A stretch of 58,622 nt of DNA from Pseudomonadota bacterium (GTDB taxonomy: Bacteria; Pseudomonadota; Gammaproteobacteria; Steroidobacterales; Woeseiaceae): positions 1 through 58,622 of the forward strand of contig JADFNG010000007.1 of the NCBI GenBank assembly GCA_022563505.1. The letters run 5' to 3'. The notes under the pieces are model-generated. The model did no database searches. It was not told the origin of the DNA and saw only the letters and a list, made by a program, of their open reading frames with translations. Both the position numbers and the translations under genes were made by a program. How positions within the stretch are numbered: the stretch's first letter is position 1; every line of letters starts with the position of its first letter. Below, piece after piece: positions 55,098-58,622 of the stretch.

Positions 55098-56171
55098 CTA
55101 TATTCTGTTAATTTCCTGTTTTTGATGCAGGACTTCCCGAATTCGATCGGTCACCTTGCCCAGCCGTATCAATCCCATGGCGTCAGCATTGCGAACGCGT
55201 TGCCCCCAGCGCAGTTGATCGACGGATTTACCCAGAAATTGCTGGCACGCCTCAGGGTATGCGTTAATGACCAGATCGCGATTCAAATAGGGGCCGGTCC
55301 GGGCGGGATTGGACGTGGCGTAGAGCCCGACGACCGCTGTGCCAACGGCAGTGGCCATGTGTGCAGGCCCGGAGTCCGGACACAACAGCAAGTCCGCTGC
55401 AGCAATGATTGCCAGCAATTGCTTCAAATTCGTCTTGCCCATCAGATTGATCGTGCCCGCGCCGCACAACTTGCTTATCGCGAGGCCATATTTCTGCTCA
55501 AGCGTGCTATTGGCGCCGGTTAATACAATGTCACAGCCGAACTTGTTGCGGGCGTAGTTTGCCGCGGCGGCATAATTCTCAGCGCTCCAGTTGCGGAAAT
55601 TGCGCGCCCGCTGACTGCTGCAGGGACTGATGACCATCAACGGACGGCCATCGCGGCGATATTGGGCGGCGAATTCCTGCTGTGCGCTGCTCAGTGGAAT
55701 ATCCCAGCGAAGTTTCTGTGCGGACACACCGATGGCTTTGCTAAACTCCAGCATCGCATCGAGCACGTGTTGTTGCCGCATGGCTGGAATTCGTCGGTTG
55801 GTAAAGAGCCACTGGAAGTCGCGCGCGCGGGCAAAGTTGTAACCGAGCCGCACGGGCGAACGGATCGCGCGGGTGAAAAGATTGGCTCGCATGGAGGCAT
55901 GCAGGCACAGGGCAACGTCAAATTTTCTGCTTGCCAGCGTCTCGCGAATTTGCACCTGAGCGTCTTTGCCGCGGGATTTGTCGAAAATGATAAACTCGAT
56001 TTCCGGAATGTCACCGAGCAAGGATGCTTCTGTTTTGCCGATAATCCAGGTGATTCGGGTTTCCGGCCACGCGTCCTGGATGGTACGAACGACCGCCAGG
56101 GCATGACAGGTATCACCGATCGCCGAGAGACGAACGATGCAAATGCTTTCCGGCGGTGACTGGCTAAGCAT
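55098..56171 (-). CDS. GT9 glycosyltransferase, heptosyltransferase I-like
   Basis: A 357-residue family-9 glycosyltransferase, with SICIVRLSAIGDTCHALAVV at the N-terminus and the ADP-heptose donor site CPDSGPAHMATAVGTAVVGL. It probably adds the first heptose to Kdo, since the neighbours supply ADP-heptose, the second heptosyltransferase and a Kdo kinase; this is inference by context. It is on the opposite strand from waaF and divergent from kdkA (28 bp). Confidence 0.88.
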   Translation of the reverse strand: MLSQSPPESICIVRLSAIGDTCHALAVVRTIQDAWPETRITWIIGKTEASLLGDIPEIEFIIFDKSRGKDAQVQIRETLASRKFDVALCLHASMRANLFTRAIRSPVRLGYNFARARDFQWLFTNRRIPAMRQQHVLDAMLEFSKAIGVSAQKLRWDIPLSSAQQEFAAQYRRDGRPLMVISPCSSQRARNFRNWSAENYAAAANYARNKFGCDIVLTGANSTLEQKYGLAISKLCGAGTINLMGKTNLKQLLAIIAAADLLLCPDSGPAHMATAVGTAVVGLYATSNPARTGPYLNRDLVINAYPEACQQFLGKSVDQLRWGQRVRNADAMGLIRLGKVTDRIREVLHQKQEINRI

Positions 56172-56199
56172 GAGTAAACATCACTAAAGGCAGGCAGAT

Positions 56200-56931
56200 T
56201 TGAACGAAACCGTTGATAGGACCAGCAACGGCGCAATCCTATACGATACGGCAATAATCGACCAAGTATCTGCCAAAACATTCTCGGCGGCCGGTTGGAA
56301 GACGGTAAGGCGTGTCGACAATGTGCTGCGTTCCGGTGGCCGCGGCCATACCTTGATTATTGGCGACGGGACGAATGAGTATGTGCTTCGCCATTTCAAA
56401 CGTGGCGGAGTTGTCGGCCGATTCGTGCACAACTCGTATATCTGGTTAGGCGAAGACAAAACGCGCTCCTTCATGGAGTGGCGCCTGCTGTACAAATTGC
56501 ATGCCATGGGACTGGCGGTGCCAAGACCGGCGGTTGCGCGATATTGCCTGACTGGCCGGACTTATACTGCCGACATCATTACTTGTCGCATTCCGGATAT
56601 TCGCTCGCTGTCGATACGCATTGCGGAAGCATCCGCGGGCGAAGAGTTCTGGGGATCACTGGGAGCCTGCCTGCGAAGGTTTCACGATGCGGGTGCGAAT
56701 CACGCAGACCTGAATGCCTACAATGTTCAGGTGAATGCGGCTGACGAAATTACGTTGCTGGATTTCGATCGCGGCCGCATCATGCCGCCGGGTTTGTGGC
56801 AACAAAAAAACCTCGCGCGGTTGCACCGCTCCCTGCAAAAAATTCTCCGCCTGAATCCGCGCGTGAACTATTCGGAAGAAAACTGGCAGCAACTGCTCGA
56901 AGGCTATTTCCAGGCATCCAGGTCGGCGTAA
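56200..56931 (+). CDS. kdkA: 3-deoxy-D-manno-octulosonic acid kinase
   Basis: A 243-residue protein of the KdkA family, which phosphorylates Kdo in the LPS inner core. RHFKRGGVVGRFV is the nucleotide-loop region, and the kinase-like catalytic stretch is NHADLNAYNVQVN followed by LLDFDRGRI. It begins with TTG, preceded by AGG-rich sequence; no ATG gives the full domain. Its 3' end overlaps the convergent lpxL gene by 28 bp. Confidence 0.9.
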   Translation: MNETVDRTSNGAILYDTAIIDQVSAKTFSAAGWKTVRRVDNVLRSGGRGHTLIIGDGTNEYVLRHFKRGGVVGRFVHNSYIWLGEDKTRSFMEWRLLYKLHAMGLAVPRPAVARYCLTGRTYTADIITCRIPDIRSLSIRIAEASAGEEFWGSLGACLRRFHDAGANHADLNAYNVQVNAADEITLLDFDRGRIMPPGLWQQKNLARLHRSLQKILRLNPRVNYSEENWQQLLEGYFQASRSA

Positions 56932-57845
56932 TAATCCGGCAACGGATCCGGGAGGTCTTTGTACCGACGATGCACCCAGTAGTATTGCTCCGGCGCCAGG
57001 CGCACTTGTTCTTCCACGAGCGCCAGGTATTTTTTCGTGTCTTCGATTGGGTCGTCACTGGGAAAATTTTCGATCGGCGGCAACAGTGTCAGCAGGTAGC
57101 CACCCTCGGGCAGGCGCCGCGGGAAAAAAGGAATCGCAACGGCCCTTCCCAACCGTGCGAGCGCTCCCGTTGCGGTATTGGTCATAGCTGGCACGCCAAA
57201 AAAAGGCAGCACCGCACTTTTCTTTCGATTGTAGCTCTGATCCGGTGCGTACCAAACCGGCGTACCCTCACGCAAGCTGCGAATCATGCTCTTGATATCA
57301 TTTTTTTCAATTGAGCGTCGTCCTGACACCTCACGACCCGTGCGCAAGATCTCTGTCATGAATTCATTGCGGTTGCGTCGATAAACAACGTCAAACGGCG
57401 GGCAGTTCAGGCTCAGGACACGACCACTGATTTCCAGAGAGGTGAAATGCGCGCTCAGCAATATGACGCCGGCGCCGTCTCTTGTTGCCCGCTCCAGGTT
57501 CTCCACGCCTTCAATTCTTGTCAGTCGCAGCAATTTCTCGTCGGACGCCCATCTACCCAGTCCCATCTCCATGAGTGACGCGCCGAGGGATTCAAAATGG
57601 GCAAGTGCGAGTGCGTTGCGTTCATCCGTTGAAAGTTCAGGGAATGCAAGCGCCAGGTTCCGGCGCGTAATCGCACGACGCCGCGCCGCGAAACGGTGCC
57701 CAATTCGACCTATCAACTTGCCGAGCGCGATTTGTGTTTCGAAGGGCAGCCAACAGCTCAGGCGCAGCAGACCCAGGCCACACCAGAGGGGCCAGTGTTT
57801 GGGCGCCCAAAAATAATATAGTGGCTTTCGCCGCTCACGCTGCAT
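56904..57845 (-). CDS. lpxL: lipid A acyltransferase (LpxL/HtrB family)
   Basis: A 313-residue inner-membrane acyltransferase with an N-terminal hydrophobic segment (LWCGLGLLRLSCWL), RRRAITRRNLALAFPEL, the H-x4-E box in LLSAHFTSLEISGR, DQSYNRKKSAVLPFFGVPA and the end PEQYYWVHRRYK. It adds a secondary fatty acid to Kdo2-lipid IVA. LpxL versus LpxM cannot be settled by eye; the LpxL name is used for the family. Confidence 0.88.
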   Translation of the reverse strand: MQRERRKPLYYFWAPKHWPLWCGLGLLRLSCWLPFETQIALGKLIGRIGHRFAARRRAITRRNLALAFPELSTDERNALALAHFESLGASLMEMGLGRWASDEKLLRLTRIEGVENLERATRDGAGVILLSAHFTSLEISGRVLSLNCPPFDVVYRRNRNEFMTEILRTGREVSGRRSIEKNDIKSMIRSLREGTPVWYAPDQSYNRKKSAVLPFFGVPAMTNTATGALARLGRAVAIPFFPRRLPEGGYLLTLLPPIENFPSDDPIEDTKKYLALVEEQVRLAPEQYYWVHRRYKDLPDPLPDYYADLDAWK

Positions 57846-57908
57846 GTACGAGCCCTGGATTACGGAGAGCTGGCAGAAGTGTAACGAGTTCGACGCCCTT
57901 GCTGCAAT

Positions 57909-58622
57909 TTACTCGGACATGCCGTCGACATAATCCAGATTGTTTCCCGCTTCATCGTGTAAGACGGAATCCGTTTCGGTGTTCACGATGTCAGGAGCAT
58001 TGCCTGCCTGTATACCAATATGAAACGCGGCGAATCCCGGCATGACGACCTGGTTTCGAGCCATGCCGATGATGCGACCGGAGTATGCGGAGTAGATTGC
58101 GGTGCTCTCGTTGTTCATCGGGTCGGTAATCGTGCCGAGCAGATCACCTTTTCGTACCGTGCTGCCAAGGCTAACGTTGGCAAGAAGAATTCCACCTCGA
58201 TTCGCACGCACCCAGGTAGACCGGTAATAGATCGGTTCAGGATCGCCCCAAAGACGTACTTTCCTGATCATGCCGAGTGAATGCAACAAGGTCTCTATGC
58301 CCTTGACGACGTGTTTTACCTCGGCAAGTTCCAGTATCGACGGGCCACCTGCCTCTATCGTGACCGTGGGTATTCCTGCAGCCGTGGCTGCATGGCGTAA
58401 CGTGCCGGATGACGGATCGCTGTGCAACACCACCATTGCCCCGAAACCCTGCGTCAGTGTCACGACGTCGCGATTGCGCAAATCTGCCCGCAGCTGGGGA
58501 AGATTGGCTCGCTTGAAGGAGCCGGTATGCAAATCAACCAGCGCATCGCAGTGGCTCACGATCTCATTGAAAAAGGAAAATGCAATTCGGGACGCGGCGC
58601 TGCCGGTCCGATCTCCCGGAAA
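57909..58622 (-). CDS. aspartoacylase/succinylglutamate desuccinylase family, partial
   Basis: The frame runs from the window edge (58622) to a stop at 57909, giving the last 237 residues; the N-terminus is outside. FPGDRTGSAASRIAF and ALVDLHTGSFKRANLPQL hold the zinc-site His of the M14-like deacylases, and TVTIEAGGPSIL the catalytic Glu region. The remainder is the barrel-like C-terminal domain (RKGDLLGTITDP, YSGRIIGMARN). It is a zinc hydrolase of an N-acyl amino acid or ester; substrate unknown. The GTG-like position at 58559 is internal, not the start. Confidence 0.9.
   Translation of the reverse strand, partial: FPGDRTGSAASRIAFSFFNEIVSHCDALVDLHTGSFKRANLPQLRADLRNRDVVTLTQGFGAMVVLHSDPSSGTLRHAATAAGIPTVTIEAGGPSILELAEVKHVVKGIETLLHSLGMIRKVRLWGDPEPIYYRSTWVRANRGGILLANVSLGSTVRKGDLLGTITDPMNNESTAIYSAYSGRIIGMARNQVVMPGFAAFHIGIQAGNAPDIVNTETDSVLHDEAGNNLDYVDGMSE

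Overview
The window looks like an ordinary chromosomal stretch of a free-living Gram-negative bacterium, most likely a gammaproteobacterium. The grounds are the ADP-heptose/LPS-core genes (hldD, waaF), a Kdo kinase of the KdkA type, an LpxL-type lipid A acyltransferase, a YihG-type acyltransferase, glnE, a CysB remnant, and many signal peptides, lipoproteins and RND efflux parts. Marine lineages near Woeseiales/Steroidobacterales are possible, but this rests on gene style and memory, not on a search. No tRNA, rRNA, phage, transposase, integron or CRISPR array was recognised.

Layout. 1-8.4 kb: secreted and envelope proteins (DUF547, DUF3014, a glutamate carboxypeptidase II-like M28 peptidase with a TPR partner, an EamA exporter, a choice-of-anchor H surface protein, a small polyproline lipoprotein and a secreted protein). 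8.5-17.1 kb: a four-gene RND efflux operon (two adaptors, two permeases) with a promoter and inverted repeat in front. 17.4-19 kb: an FAD-linked oxidase preceded by a convincing c-di-GMP-I riboswitch. 19-29.9 kb: metabolic and envelope genes (threonine/serine dehydratase, 2OG-Fe oxygenase, a six-repeat DxGSGxI protein, CBS protein, TPR plus TonB_C pair, mtnA, an Omp85-type barrel, folD, tpm, cupin, ppiC). 29.9-40.3 kb: an IorAB-type molybdenum hydroxylase and unlinked single genes. 40.3-43.2 kb: a sigma54 enhancer-binding regulator, three operator-like repeats, a divergent sigma54 promoter, a small exported protein and a second secreted protein. 43.3-49.3 kb: dacB, an SH3 membrane protein, a broken cysB beside cysK, and an EAL protein with a degenerate GGDEF domain. 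49.5-57.8 kb: glnE ending inside a long palindromic element, then the LPS-core block. The window ends in a partial aspartoacylase-like gene.

The most interesting candidates are: (1) the self-contained sigma54 circuit at 40.8-43.2 kb; (2) the c-di-GMP riboswitch in front of a flavin oxidase of unknown substrate; (3) the frameshifted, truncated cysB next to cysK; (4) the palindromic element that supplies the last codons and stop of glnE; (5) several proteins with altered key residues (a dienelactone-hydrolase lipoprotein without its nucleophile, an EAL protein with a dead GGDEF site). None is proven to be a new system; each entry states what would test it.
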